A stretch of 64,000 bases of DNA, from assembly GCF_029962835.1 (NCBI RefSeq), contig NC_080573.1, positions 39,549,001 through 39,613,000 of the forward strand. The letters are read 5' to 3'. The notes beneath the pieces are model-generated. The model was not told the origin of the DNA. It saw only the letters and a program-made list of their open reading frames with translations, and made no database searches. This document shows positions 1-11,739 of the stretch, piece after piece. The position numbers were made by a program, and so were the translations under genes. This DNA is from Magnolia sinica (taxonomy: Eukaryota; Streptophyta; Magnoliopsida; Magnoliales; Magnoliaceae). Each line of letters opens with the position of its first letter. Positions within the stretch are counted from its first letter, which is position 1.

Positions 1-324
1 TTCAATGCATCAATGGCAGTCAGTGTATAACTATTCATAAAAGCATCTTTCATGTATCTTTATCCATATTTCATCAAATTTTCCTCCCTAATTGTAAAAT
101 GCATAAGGAATCCAAGATCGGGGGCATCTAAAATGGACTCCGGGATTCGAAAGGTTATGAGTAGACAAACTTTGAGGGGGAACTTTGCACTAGGATTTTT
201 GTTATTCTTTTTCATTAAAAAAAAAATGTTATTAAACAAAATCAACAGGTCAAGAAGAGAGAGAGAGAGACAGAGAAAGACTCTTTTACCCGTTATTATG
301 ACATAATATACAGAGAAGTCCTAC
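1..324 (-). other. mTERF gene, intron 3 (partial, leaves the window on the left)
   Basis: Read on the minus strand, exon 3 ends at 325 with AAG followed by GTAGGACTTC, a good 5' splice site. No continuation of the mTERF reading frame is visible to the left, so the next exon lies outside the window. The stretch is AT-rich and contains a short GA microsatellite near 256-272. The short open frames here on both strands look like chance. Confidence 0.6.
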
Positions 325-540
325 CTTTGGCGCAATGGTTGTCTCCAAGTCAACACAAAAGATCATTGGTTTCAGTGTAAGTATTCTTCGCATGCCATCA
401 CGGCGAACTCCAAGGTAATATAGATACTTCACAAGAGGCTTCCATTTTTCCTCAATGCTGCAACCGATCAGCTGTGGCTTAAATGCTAGTAGTCGTCCAA
501 CATCTTCACTGCCCAGGCCAAACTCTTTAAGGTACTGAAC
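325..540 (-). CDS. MTERF2: mTERF-family protein, exon 3 (internal exon, 72 codons)
   Basis: This exon encodes two mTERF helical repeats of an organelle-targeted nucleic-acid-binding protein. It starts after a CAG acceptor (543-541) and ends at AAG before a GTAGG donor (324). It is 216 nt in phase 0, so it joins exon 2 (ending ..EEMNNK) without a shift and continues VQYLKEFGLG. Typical repeat signatures are visible: a GL..EDVGRLLAFKPQLIG block, then WKPLVKYLYYLGV, then a MRRILTLKP block. These match my memory of Arabidopsis EMB2219/mTERF2 (At2g21710) closely. The exon is separated from exon 2 by a 15.4-kb intron full of transposons. There is no stop or frameshift, which suggests the gene is functional. 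The family assignment is firm; the exact orthologue is from memory. Confidence 0.85.
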
Positions 541-2124
541 CTGAATTAGGAAGTCCAATCGTTTACATAAGTTGCATAGTATTGTGGGTACAAAATAAAT
601 CAAATAGGGAGAATATCCTTAAAATTTGGAAGGAAATAAAAATCACGTCCACTGATTCCAGATAAAGCATTTAACTTAAGGGTATGAATTTCTGAATACA
701 GTATATCTAAAATAGTACTTGTGCTTTCATTGGGGACCAATTTCAAAGAATAATCAGATTAAATCATTTGGGGTTCCTAAAAATGTGAGAAAGCAAGGAA
801 ATTGTCACTCCAATTACTCAAAATTTTCAACATTAATAAGATTAACAAGGCAATTTCTCTTACATATTCTTCAGCTAGGGAGTTCATTTCTAAAAACTTT
901 GTATCTGGGATTCCCAACCTACCTGATACAATCCAGTTATTGAATCAGTGAGATCATGATACCCAAATCGCAAGAATGGACAAAGAACACATCCACAAGA
1001 ATATTAGAATAGGAGGATAAACAACTTCATTGAAATTGGAACTTCTTCACTTCTTACAAATACTTGTCAACCTATAAATAAAAAAATTGAAGTGTTTTCT
1101 ACCTCCTAGAAAACCACTTTTATAGGCCCTAAAAGACACCCTAAAATTTGCATGAATATTTTATTAAGATTTTTCCAACTGTTATGTTGATTTCAAATTA
1201 ATCTAATCTAAGATAGCAACAACTTCACCTACAAGGAATTGAGCAATTTGTAATGGTCTAGTGAAAGGACATCTACAAAACCATCCCCAATTTTTTAGAA
1301 CTTCAAAATCAACAACCGGATATTCAAAATCAGCACACCTCTACAAGTGAATTGCCCACAGTTCAGCATATATTGGCCCCAGGCCACGGTAGGCCTTGGG
1401 CCTACATCACTCCCCCAAGGTTGGAGAGAATTTGAATGCCTGCAAATTAGATGCTTCATACTATTAGTAGATGTCCATACCCAATCTTTTCAATTATCCG
1501 TTGTCCATATGCATTCAAATGGGGCTTGTTCTTCCATTTCCCCTACTACTTACATTGACCTCGTCGTTTGTCAGTAGACTTCATGCGCTGCACTTGTCCA
1601 CATTCTTCCTTCTTTTCCTCAGGGAGTTGTCCATATCAATAATAGTTTCATCTTGCATGAAATGCACCTTGCCATGGTACTTGAACAAATTAGCCATGTT
1701 GAAATTCGGCAAGATATCTATGTCATCTAGCAACTCGATCTCATGTGTGAGTTGACACCTAACTCCCTTTTGACTCAGCACAGCCCAAAATTCTCAGACT
1801 TGAGCTTGTTTTAAGCTCCCCTAGGAAACTTTTCATTGCAAAGACAAAGCATAACGAAGTTAGCTTCTTTATATCTTTTCCTAACAATGTTCATTCACAA
1901 TTTCTCCATTCTTGGCACTACTCTCTTCAATCTTCTTCTTTATCTGAACGTACAAGTTTAGGATATGTTATGTGAAAGCATCAACATTGTTGCTGACTCG
2001 ATCTTGTACCAATAATGGTGCCAAGTACATGATATAGACTTCTCCCATTTACAATCTCAAATGGAGAATTCTAGTTTGTTGAGCTATTATAGGGAAACTA
2101 CGGTTAGGGCAAACCCAAATTCCA

Positions 2125-2480
2125 CTAAGATACATTATCACCTGCAATACCCCTCAAAAGGTTACCGAGACTTAGTTGACTACCTTGGTTTTGGTCATCT
2201 CCTTGAGGGTTGTGTGACCTAGAAAATTGAAGCATAGTCCTCAGGCACTTCCATAGTGCACACAAGCTCCCGACGAGCTTCGGAATTTCCAAGCCATAGT
2301 TTTCGGCACCCATTGAAATTTCACAATTTCCTTGAAAAAACATGTCAACGATACATGTAACATCCATTATCCTATTAAACGGTATGTAGTGGACCATTTT
2401 CTAGAAGTAGTCCATTACAATGAATATCAAATCTGCTCCTACTAAATCTTAAGAATACCTAGAATAAAGTCCATGGAAAT
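2125..2480 (-). pseudogene. Ty3/gypsy integrase core fragment
   Basis: The minus-strand translation begins SMDFILGI near 2476 (the start of the integrase core), continues as a decayed version of ..DSIFVVVDRFSKMAHFIP (here KMVHYIPF), and ends with LGNLLRGIAGDN, the counterpart of the SLGNLLR motif of plant gypsy integrases. The middle also matches the ..TSLQFSSAYHPQTDGQ block in degraded form (LQFSRSHNPQGDDQNQ). There is an in-frame stop in the DRFSK motif and the surrounding frame is broken, so it is inactive. Confidence 0.75.
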
Positions 2481-2847
2481 ATCCAGCCACGACATAATTG
2501 GAACAAGAAGAAACATATAAAGGACGGCAGTATGCATGTCTTTTAGAGACTTTGCATCTACGACATCATGACTATGAACTATTCAAGGTCATGATGCATA
2601 TTGAGCCAGTGAATTTTTTTTTCCTCCATAATGATCAATGTTTTATCTATTCCGAAGTATCAGCCTAATCCTCTATGTAGCTCAAATAGGATCTTTTCAC
2701 AAAACAATCATTTGGAAACGTACGAGCATAAACCTTTATAAATATCCTTCTTGTGAGATGAGTTCACACTTTGGATCTCGCCCACTCACATATCGGACAA
2801 AGCACATTGCTAACTATAAGTGCTAAATTGTTTAAGCATACTTTAGT

Positions 2848-4363
2848 TGTCAAATTTCGTATAGCCAAAACAACTTGACAATAGCTCAATCAAGAGAAGA
2901 TCAAGCTCAAAGTCAAGATGAAATCTGAGACTTCGTTCTAGTCAAAGAAGTACAGATATTTGATATATCTCAGGTGGTATAAAACCCTAGAAAGACCTTA
3001 GGACTAGGTACTTTCAAAATTGTTTAAAATTGGATTTTTACACTTATTTTGCTTAGAATTTGACCAGCCTAACTTTTGGTTCAGCTAGCCCAAGGTTTCT
3101 CGACCAGCCCAAGTTCAAGCCCGAAGCAAAACTAATTTCTGTTGCAAATTTGGCTAGCCCGAGTTTTGGTTCGGCTAGCCAGAGCTTGAAATTCGGCTAG
3201 CCCGAGAATCTTCAGGTCAAATTCCAATGACCTCATTCTTTGGAATTCGGACGAATTCGGCAAACCAAAGGTCAAATTCGGCTAGCCGAACTGGGGTGTT
3301 CAACCAGCCGAATTTTGGATAAATCTTATCCCATGCAATCCGAAGTCCATTGAACTGAATCCGGTCCGCTCGGGCTAGTCGAAGACTGCCTCGGGCTAGC
3401 CGACGATTTAACTTCTTTGCCTATAAATTGAGTTCCTCTCTCATTCCGAATTACACAAGTTAATTATCAAAATCCTTCTGCAAGAGAGAGAGAGACGCTC
3501 AAGTTATTAGCAAGTTATTTGAACGGTATTTATAAATTTAATTTATATAGTTTTTTGTTCAATTCCTTAATCTCAAATCTTTCTAATTTTATTCTAAAGA
3601 GAGTAAACTATACTCTTCTTTTGAGATTTAAGAGAATTGATTCAAGTAGCCATTGGTTTGGACTTAATTACAATCAATAGAACCCTAGACCCTTTCTATT
3701 TGACTGAACAAAGAACATTCTACATTCAAGAAAGCGGTTCTTCAGCTACAAGCTTCTGATACGTCTTCTACGGTGAAGATAAGTATACCTTCTAAACTTT
3801 GTTTGGTTTTTCTGAGATAGCCAATGAAAATCTCAGTGTAGGTTTTGTCTGAGATAGCCTGAAAATCTCGGTGAGGGGTTTAGCTGTGATAGCCCGTGAA
3901 AATCACAAGAATTATATCAGGTTTTAAGGTGACTCTGAGAAAACCTTTTTCATAGTGAAAGTCAAAATTACGTAGAGAGTAATTTTGGGAGTGGAGTAGG
4001 TGTGGCTGTTTTTAAAGCATCGAACCACTAGAATCCTTTGTGTTATGTAGTGAATGCCTTTACTTTTTATGTGATGAATGGTTGTATTTAACTTCAAGTT
4101 GAGTGGTGAATGTTGTAATATTTTATTTTTATTTACACTTGCAAGTTTGAGGTTTTGATTTTAAAGAAATTTGTGAAATAAGATTGTCCTACCTAAAACT
4201 TTAGGCGAAGGTTGTCCCACAAATTATTTGGAATCAATGTTTCAATACTTAAGCAATTGAGATCTCTAATTTATTTACATATTCAGCACTTATTTTGATT
4301 ATTTAGCATAGTCCTATTCACACCCCCTCTCTAGGACATCTTAAGCTCTCCTTTTCACTGACA
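2848..4363 (+). repeat. Nested LTR, copia-like, about 1.5 kb (boundaries approximate)
   Basis: This insert splits the gypsy element. It begins TGTCAAATTTCG and ends CACTGACA, shortly after a CACCCCCTCTCTAGGACATC stretch typical of the end of SIRE/Maximus-type copia LTRs. A CTATAAATTGAG TATA box sits at about 3420. Immediately upstream (3065-3410) are about ten copies of a GGCTAGCC dyad, mostly extended to TCGGCTAGCCCGAG or TCGGCTAGCCGAAC. No matching second LTR or internal region is present, so it is probably a solo LTR. No clean target duplication is visible, so the exact ends are uncertain. Confidence 0.5.
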
Positions 4364-4589
4364 ATGGTCTTTGTGTTCTTATTAATGCCTTGAATCCAAA
4401 AACCTTCAAGGTGAGTATCCCCAATAGCACCAACCTCCTACTCAAAGCATCTACCGCTTTGTTTTAACTTCTAACTTCGAGCGCAAAAGTAACATATGTT
4501 CCTATAGAAAAGATGTCTACTATGCATGAGAAGCACTCAGCTTCTTCTGATAGTTGAGATATCTCAATCATGGTGCGTCGTAAAGGCCG

Positions 4590-4925
4590 ATAAATAAAGA
4601 TAACAGTGGCAATCGTTACACATTACAAGGTTGTAACGGCCATAACAGCCATTATGGAAAAAATGACCCGCAACCGCTGTTAGTGGACCGTTATGCCCCC
4701 TGTAAAGGCCATAACAACCTCAACATTGTCTGTTACAATGCAGATACAGGTTTTTCAGATTTGTTTTCAACATTACGAGGCAAATATAGGTTTTTCAATT
4801 TTTTTAATCAATAATAATAATAAAAAGACCGTAACAGCCATTACAAGGGTCATAATAGTCGTTACGACCCGTATCCTAAAGGTAACGGTGGTGGCCGTTG
4901 CAACCACCGTTACCGTTCCGGAATA
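4590..4925. repeat. GTAACGG/CCGTTAC-rich inverted repeat, probable MITE
   Basis: The stretch holds many copies in both orientations of GTAACGGCCATAACAG and CCGTTAC-like units, beginning near GGCAATCGTTAC and ending near CAACCACCGTTACCG. Oppositely oriented units at its two ends and the repeats next to them are the usual look of a subterminal-repeat MITE. The open frame through it (4693-4971) is low complexity and not considered coding. Confidence 0.5.
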
Positions 4926-6330
4926 CCTTGATCTGAATACCTCACGATCCAAATATAAAATAAATTATTGATGAATCAAGTAATGCCTCAAATGCATAGT
5001 GCCTGGACCACTATATAGAACTCAAGTTCACACGTGTAGTTCTTCCGTGCATCATTAAGATTCTCGTTAAAAAAAGCAATCGGCCTCTAGTTACACGAAG
5101 CATGAAGCAAAGCGGCGACAGGCTCGGTGCAGGAGCAAGGAAGCATCAGTTTTAAAATGTTTAACAATTATAAACAACTAGGAAGCAAGAGTGGGAGCAT
5201 GAGTCTAAACCGTGATTAGAAAATATAAGTAAAACATCGTCAAGCCATGAACAGAATGGGCCTTTAAAAGAGTCCATGCCCTATGCCACTCCATAATAGC
5301 CTTGATTTTCTCTTAGTCAACCTTGGCCCTTCTGCAGAAACAATATGCCGCAAAAGACAACACATTGATGTGGACAAAAACACTTTTCAAGTTAACATAT
5401 AGTGACTCCTTCCATAGTTTTCCACAAATGATCGATGTGCACAGATGGATTAGGACTAAAAATAGGCATACCATCCAAATAAACAACTAAAAACTTCCCA
5501 TGAAGGGGCCATCAACTCCATGAACCACTTGTACAACCTACCTCATGTCTTAAACGCCATCTTCCCTTCATCCATGAGTCAAAAATGAATCTAACCATGT
5601 CCTCTCCTAAGATTGATCTTCAAAAATATCTTTGCATTGTGCAGCAGCATATCATCTAAACCAATAAAGAAAACCAATACTTGATAGTAATCCAGTTAAT
5701 TGCACAACTATCCCACATCCTCCAAGATCATTCTTTCTTAAGAGCTAACAATATAGGAACAGCGCCCGGTGACATACTTTCCCAAATTAACCCCTTCTAC
5801 GGGAACCACTTTATCTGTCAATGAAGTTCAGCATGCTCATCAAGACTCATTCGATAGTGTACAAGATTTGATACACCCGAAACTAATACTAAATCAATAA
5901 GAGTTTAAATGTTCTTCAAAGGAAGCCCAGTTGGAAGTTCTTCAGGCACTAAGTCTACATGGGAGGTAGAACATTTAATAGTCTTTTCTTATTTAGCAAC
6001 CAGGACCTAAATAATATAGGTCTACTTTCTTCTTCAAACCGCTCTATGTTAAGCAATTTTTGCCCCTCTTTATTAGATCTGGATGCTAGAAGCTATTTCA
6101 TTGTATGTAATGTGATATTAACACCATAATTCACGAATGAATAGGCGTTAGACAGAGTTTAAGTGCACTATATCTTGGTCCCACTGCCAAGGTCTCCCTA
6201 ACAAAATGTTGCAACAACTATGAGGACTACATTGCACCGCCTCATCCTTGTACTTAGATCCAATTTAAAAAACAAAACTAAGCAGCTCCTTTATTGAACT
6301 AACAATCTGTTATGGACGTGGATAAGTTTT

Positions 6331-7918
6331 CATTTATTTACCATTTCTTGTTAGGCTATGTTCTCACTACTCCTCCCACGACCGAATCGAATATATCTTC
6401 CTACCAGGAGTGCACATAGCGTGGAAGAAATTGTGTTGCAACTACGACTGATATAAAGGACATTCAAAAGAATGGTGTCTGATGCAGGATATAAAAATTA
6501 GATATGATGTGCAAGATTTCAGGCTTTAGATCATAATAATTTAGAAACAATCACAATAATTCCACATCCCATATAAAGTCAAGCATTCAACAAGGGGAAT
6601 CTATGAGGGTCCAAGCCTACACATGTTAGGGTTGAATCAATTAAAAATTATAGACCAAATAATGCTCAAAGGATAGTAGATTCATCCACACATGCAAAGG
6701 ATTATTTCCCAATCCAAGGGATTCTCACGTTTCAATTTGGGAAAACCTAGGGTTTAAAAAGTGGAATAGAACTTAGGGATTTGAGATGATCTACGGGTAG
6801 GGTTATGAAGACAAGGCGAAAGATGAGTGAAATAGCGACGAGAAGGAACCTGTGATCAGCCCGCACATATGGACAGCAAACCGACCTGATGCACGTGCGT
6901 GGATGGTGGCCCGCACGTGTGTGGCGCCCACGAATCTGGAATCGGCCAACTAGGGCCTGGTCAGCCAGGGATGGGCCACCTTCCCTCCAAATTTCAGGCC
7001 AAACGGATGATCGGTTTGAACACGATACTCCGCCGAAGTTTCAGCCCTCCTGCAAAGCCAGATTCTGGAAATCTGTTGTAGGGGAACGATTAGTTACAAA
7101 CATGGGTAGATTTGATGAGGGGATGGCTGTAGGAGATAATGAATATGGAGGGTAAGATATAGGGGCAATTTGGGATGGGTGTGGCTTCGCACCACGGTAG
7201 TTAGCCCTTCAAAGAAGGGAAGGTTTCGCACCCAATTAGGTTTCCACAACTCTGAGAATTAGAGAAGCAGGAAAACGCAGAATTTTATTAATCATCTTCA
7301 ATAAAAAAAACCCTACAAGGGATTGTTTATTTATAAGCAAAACCTATACCCCAAAAGTAGCGTCATGTGCGCATACTATTACTTAAAGACGAAGTAATCA
7401 AAAATAATAATTAATCAATGCAATCTAAACCGTTCATGATGTTCCTAATAACAATAATAAGCAAAACTCAAAGTCCAAGGTCACCGAGGGTAGCGGGCCA
7501 CGATCATGAGATCCAATGATGGGATCCACATGATGATCAGGTCCACCCCACGGAACCAAAACACGGTCTTCTAACTACCAAAACACAGTCCTCTAACTAG
7601 GAGACCCTCCTTGGATGTCGTCATCGATCCAGATCGAAGGTGGGGCCCTCCTTGCGTACGTGTGTAAGGGGGGCGTGCGTGTGCACGAGATGTCCCCATC
7701 AGTGTCCCTACTACCTACACTTAAAGCATGTGAAGGAAGTTTACTTCGTCCTATCTCGTTTGTACTAGTACCTCATCCATAACAACCTCCCCCCAAATCA
7801 TGGTTTGGCTTCACTATTGAGCTTTCATCTACCATCTCTAAAATTATGGGAGATCTTCTTGTCGCCTTACGTGAGAAGTTAGCTTGCTGCCTCATCGTTC
7901 ATGGTCCTTATTAGCACA
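6331..7918. other. No gene seen
   Basis: This part of the mTERF intron has no convincing coding sequence. It may include the gag or leader end of the degraded minus-strand gypsy element. The 6.9-7.2 kb part is GC-richer and carries short overlapping open frames without family resemblance. Around 7500-7700 it has the GGTCCACCCCAC-type phrases found throughout the window. Confidence 0.4.
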
Positions 7919-8203
7919 TGATAATGTGGGCTAGTACCGGATGTAAGCCGTCCCACTATACAGCCCAACTAGCTTCTCTCTCTTTTATATTTTGTGTTTA
8001 TATTGGATTAGGACATTGGCTTAGGACTTGTTTAGAATATGAACATTATTAGTGAGAGTATTTTTATACTTATTGGTTTTTATTATTAATATAGAGGAGA
8101 AGAATAGGGACATCCAGTCCCAAAACTCTTTCCTCTCTTCTCCCAACTTCCTCTTCTCACTCTTTTCTTCTCCTCTTCTTCTCTCATTGATCTATGATTC
8201 TAC
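7919..8203 (+). repeat. 5' LTR of the copia element
   Basis: It aligns over its length with 12604-12907: both hold CCCACT(A/G)TA(C/T)(A/G)GCCCA, a CTAGCTTCT..CTCTTTTATATTT block, GG(T)TTTTATTATTA and a pyrimidine-rich end followed by ATGATTCTAC. It is followed at about 8205 by TAGTATCATAGCATCC, a decayed initiator-tRNA-Met type primer-binding site (canonical TGGTATCAGAGC). Confidence 0.8.
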
Positions 8204-8577
8204 ATAGTATCATAGCATCCTTGTTACTGATATAATCGATCTTTCTCCCTTTTATCTTCTTATTCTTTTTCCTTCTTTTATTTTTTGGTCTCTCTCATCC
8301 CTTGTGTTTAGGAAACCTAGGATTTCTTTTCTTTTTGTTGTATCGGGCCTTAGTAATAGTTCATGCATGAGAAGGGAATGAAGTTTTCTGATCATCACCT
8401 CTTGTGTGTGGGACATGTAGACGTGTGAGCTTATTGCCTTCATCGTATGCCTTGTTCATGATCATCAACCCCCGTGATTGCTTGGAATGTGTAGATGTGT
8501 GGCGAAAGGTCATTCCGTCTATCACGAAAGGCCACCCTGGATTCATAAACTATCTTTAATAGTCTAAATCCATCCAA

Positions 8578-8895
8578 GTGTTTTTAACCGCCAAGGAAAA
8601 ATTAAAATATTTTACCAATGAGAAGCTCGATGAAAGCATTAGTATATATGATCATTGGGTCCAAGAGAATGCTCAGATTATGACGTGGTTGTGGAATAGT
8701 ACAGAACCATCCATTAATGCGAATATAATGCTTTTAGATACTAGAAAGGAAGTGTGGGATGCATTGCAAGAGTTGCATTCATCTAACAAAATCTCTTGTA
8801 TGTATCAGTTATTTGAGGAAATACTTGAGCTTCAACAAGGAGATGAATCACTGCAAGAATGGTATTCTAAACTTAAAGGAGTGTGGGAGGAATGA
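8578..8895 (+). pseudogene. copia gag fragment
   Basis: This open frame resembles the N-terminal half of copia Gag (UBN2-type): WVQENAQIMTWLWNSTEPSI, then ARKEVWDAL-like sequence (TRKEVWDALQELHSS), then a LQQGDESLQEWYSKLKGVWEE block. It ends at an in-frame TGA. The same polyprotein is then hard to follow until a Gly/Arg-rich decayed zinc-knuckle region (about 9180-9260). Confidence 0.75.
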
Positions 8896-9439
8896 ATGTG
8901 TATCAACCCCTTGATACTCGAAAAGCACCATTAACAATGAGAGAAGTTTCATGTGGCCAAGTTTTTATTTGATCTGAAACATGAATATGAACTAGTTTGT
9001 ACAAAGATTTTGGGTGGGGACAATGTGCCTTTTTTAATAAAGTGTATACTTGCCTCCAATGTGTATATCTTGGCTCTATATGTGGAGCCAATGACGGTTC
9101 TACTTAAGCATCTTTTACTAGTCACGGTCAAGGTGGTGATTGTGGTGACAGAAGTAATTAGGGTAGTCATGGTGAAGTGGGAGGAGGTTGTGGTAGAAGT
9201 AGTAGACCTAGAAAGTATACCAATTGTGGGCTTATAAATCATTCTATTGAAAAATGTTGGGATCTCCATAGAGAGCTAGCAAGGATTAGTTAAGCGTTTC
9301 ACGTTAGAGAGAGCAACAGGTCTCATTTGGCTAGCTCTACGTCTACAAATCAACAGCCATGTATGTCAAGAGAGACAGTTATGCTCACTCAAGAAGAATA
9401 TTCTAAATTGATGAAAAATCTATAGAATCAGTCCATTCC

Positions 9440-9980
9440 TGCTACTTTTCCACTCCTATGGCGACATTTGTGACAGTATGGCCTGCTTAGGATCTAAGTT
9501 CCATGCTATATCGGATAATGACTCTAAAACATTTGACCACATAACAGTGAGTCCAGTGTGTCTTTCTATATTAATATAGTGTTAACGAGTTCATCTATCA
9601 CTTTAGCAGATAGAACCCAGTCCAAAGTATGTGAAATTGGTACTGTCCATCCAACTTCTTCCCTTTCATTATCATTTGCCATTTATGTCCCTAAATTCCC
9701 TTTAAGTCTTCTATCTGTTAGCAAGCTCACCAAATCTCTTAACTACTCTATGAATTCCTATCCTTTACATTGTGTTTTCCAGGATCTAAAGTTGAAAAAG
9801 AATATTAGTCAAAGATATGAACATGATGGATTGTACCATTTGGATCATGACATTATTGGCACGGTAGCACAGAAGAACATCTCTACGTATAAAATGGCAT
9901 TGTCGTCTCAGTCATCCATCCTTGAAGATTCTCAAAGGCGTTATTCCTTCTTTGTCGTCTATATCAGTTTTAGACTGTGA
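9440..9980 (+). pseudogene. copia protease and GAG-pre-integrase fragment
   Basis: The frame contains a decayed aspartic-protease region (..ITLADRTQSKVCEIGTV.. followed by ..FPLSLLSVSKLTKSLN), the standard copia arrangement. It then has the GAG-pre-integrase segment HDGLYHLDHD. The frame is lost at about 9980, where CEVCEFKHHHVTFP-like sequence of the integrase zinc finger continues in another frame. Confidence 0.7.
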
Positions 9981-10379
9981 AGTGTGTGAGTTCAAACACC
10001 ATCATGTTACTTTTCCACCACATGTGAAAAAGCGTAATTCAATTCTTTAACTTTTTTCATTTGTCCATTTAGATGTTTAAGTACCGGTTAAAATTTCCAA
10101 TAGGTCAAGGTCTAATAATTTGTTACATTTGTTGATGATTTTTGTAATTGAATGGATTTTTTTAATGAAAAACATATCTAAACTATTTTCTAGTTTTTAA
10201 ACTTTCAATAATGCCAAGGAATATATGTCTCAATCCTTTAATCAGTATTTTTTTCTGAAACAAGTATCCTACACAAACATCATGTGCCCACACCCCACAA
10301 TAAAACAGCTGCAGAACACAAAATCGTCACCTGCTTGAGGTGACTCATGCTCTATTAATGCACACGAATATTCCGAAAA

Positions 10380-10650
10380 AAATTTATAAGTGATGCAGTA
10401 CTCACGGCATGTTTTCTAAAAAATTAAATGCCCTCGACTGTTTTAATAGGTCAATCACCTCATGAAATTTTACTTCCAGATGGTCTGTTGTTTTCTTTGC
10501 CTCCAAAAGTTTTTGGGTGTGCATGCTTTGTTCAACAATTGGAGTCAAACCCCGATAAGCCATTGAATGTATTTTTCTTGGGTATTCCCGGACACGAAGA
10601 GGTTATCAATGTTACAATCCTTCACTTCGAAAACAATATGAGTGTGTAGA
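10380..10650 (+). pseudogene. copia integrase C-terminal fragment
   Basis: The frame reads MPSTVLIGQSPHEIL, then LPPKVFGCACFVQ (integrase/reverse-transcriptase linker, canonical ..FGCVCFVH), then LNVFFLGIPGHEE (decayed ..KCIFLGYS..KGY). Most of the catalytic core (10030-10380) is lost in AT-rich degraded sequence. Confidence 0.7.
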
Positions 10651-11086
10651 TGCTACATTTTTTAAGTCCACTTTGTGCTTCTCAAAAATAGTATATCTCT
10701 TTATGTGAAATTGTGTCAGTGCCAATTGTCGTTTAAGAAGACATCATCCCAAGCTCCTGCCATTGTTGACTCCTTCATTCCCACTGTGCCTCAACTGAAA
10801 GTCTACTCACAGTGAAAATGAAAAGATACTGCAGCCAATCGTGATATATCTTCCATCATATCTTCTTCTGAGCCTGGTAATTCAATGAGTTCTCCAAATT
10901 GATCTAATTTGCCTATTACCTTGAGAAAAGATAAGTGTGTGTGTGTGTACTAATCATCCTATCTTCAAATATGTCTCTTTCTAAAGCTTATTTCCCACTT
11001 TCCATAAATTTACCCTATCTTTGTCCTAAGACTCGATTCTTAAGTCATACTAGGAAGCACATTTACATAAGGGGTGTAAGCAGGTA

Positions 11087-11735
11087 ATGGAGAAGGAAAT
11101 GGTTGCTCTTTATCAAAACAACACTTGGGAGCTAATGAGCATACCTGACGGTAACGTGTTGTTGGTTGTTGGTTGCAGATGGGTGTACATCATTAAGTTT
11201 CATCATAATGGTACAATTGAACATATAAAGGCCCGCTTGGTTGCCAAGGGATATACTCAGACCTATGGTGTTGATTATACTTGGATCTCTCCTATTGCCA
11301 AGTTGAACTCGATTCATGTTATCCTCTCCGTGACTATTAATCATGGTTGGCCCCTCCAACTTGACATAAAAAAATAAAAAAATAATAAATAATAATAAAT
11401 TTAATTTAATTTAAAAAAACGTCTTTCTTCAATGTGATCTCACTGAGGAGATCCATATGGTGCAACCACCTAGATTTGTTGCTCAGAGGGAATCAGACAA
11501 GGTGTGTAAACTGTGCAAGGCGGTTTATAGGTTAAACCAGTCACCAAATGCATTTTTTGACAAATTCAGTAAAGTTGTGTTAGACCATGGCTTTGTTAGA
11601 AGTCATGCTGCTCATTCCGTCTTTGTACGAAAAGGCACCTCCAGTCTTATCGTGCTGGTGGTATATGTTAATGATATCGCGGTTATAAGAAGTGACAATA
11701 AGGGAATTAAGGAGCTTAAGAAGTATCTTTAGAGA
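11087..11735 (+). pseudogene. copia reverse transcriptase, two frames around an AT-rich insertion
   Basis: The first block (11087-11374) matches copia RT: MEKEMVALYQNNTWELM, GCRWVY, ARLVAKGYTQTYGVDY, PLQLDIKK. It is interrupted at about 11372-11420 by an A/T-only patch. It resumes with EEIHMVQPPRFV, VYRLNQSPNAFFDKFS and VVYVNDIAVI, where canonical YVDD is changed to YVND. The catalytic motif is therefore lost and the frame is broken. Confidence 0.85.
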
Positions 11736-11739
11736 TATT

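Larger units (their letters stand above)
1350..6330 (-). mobile_element. Ty3/gypsy retrotransposon, degenerate, minus strand, interrupted by later insertions
   Basis: Broken pol fragments run in minus-strand order. Near 6172-6203 the minus strand reads LLGRPWQWDQD, the conserved end of a gypsy retropepsin. About 5250-6100 looks like degraded reverse transcriptase/RNase H but has no clean frame. At 2125-2480 lies an integrase core, and at 1581-1781 a frame resembling the integrase C-terminal region (pattern ..FNMANLFKYH). Stops and frameshifts are everywhere. The element is split by a nested LTR (2848-4363) and a GTAACGG repeat (4590-4925). LTRs of this element were not identified. A Reina-like assignment is inference from the integrase wording only. 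Confidence 0.6.
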
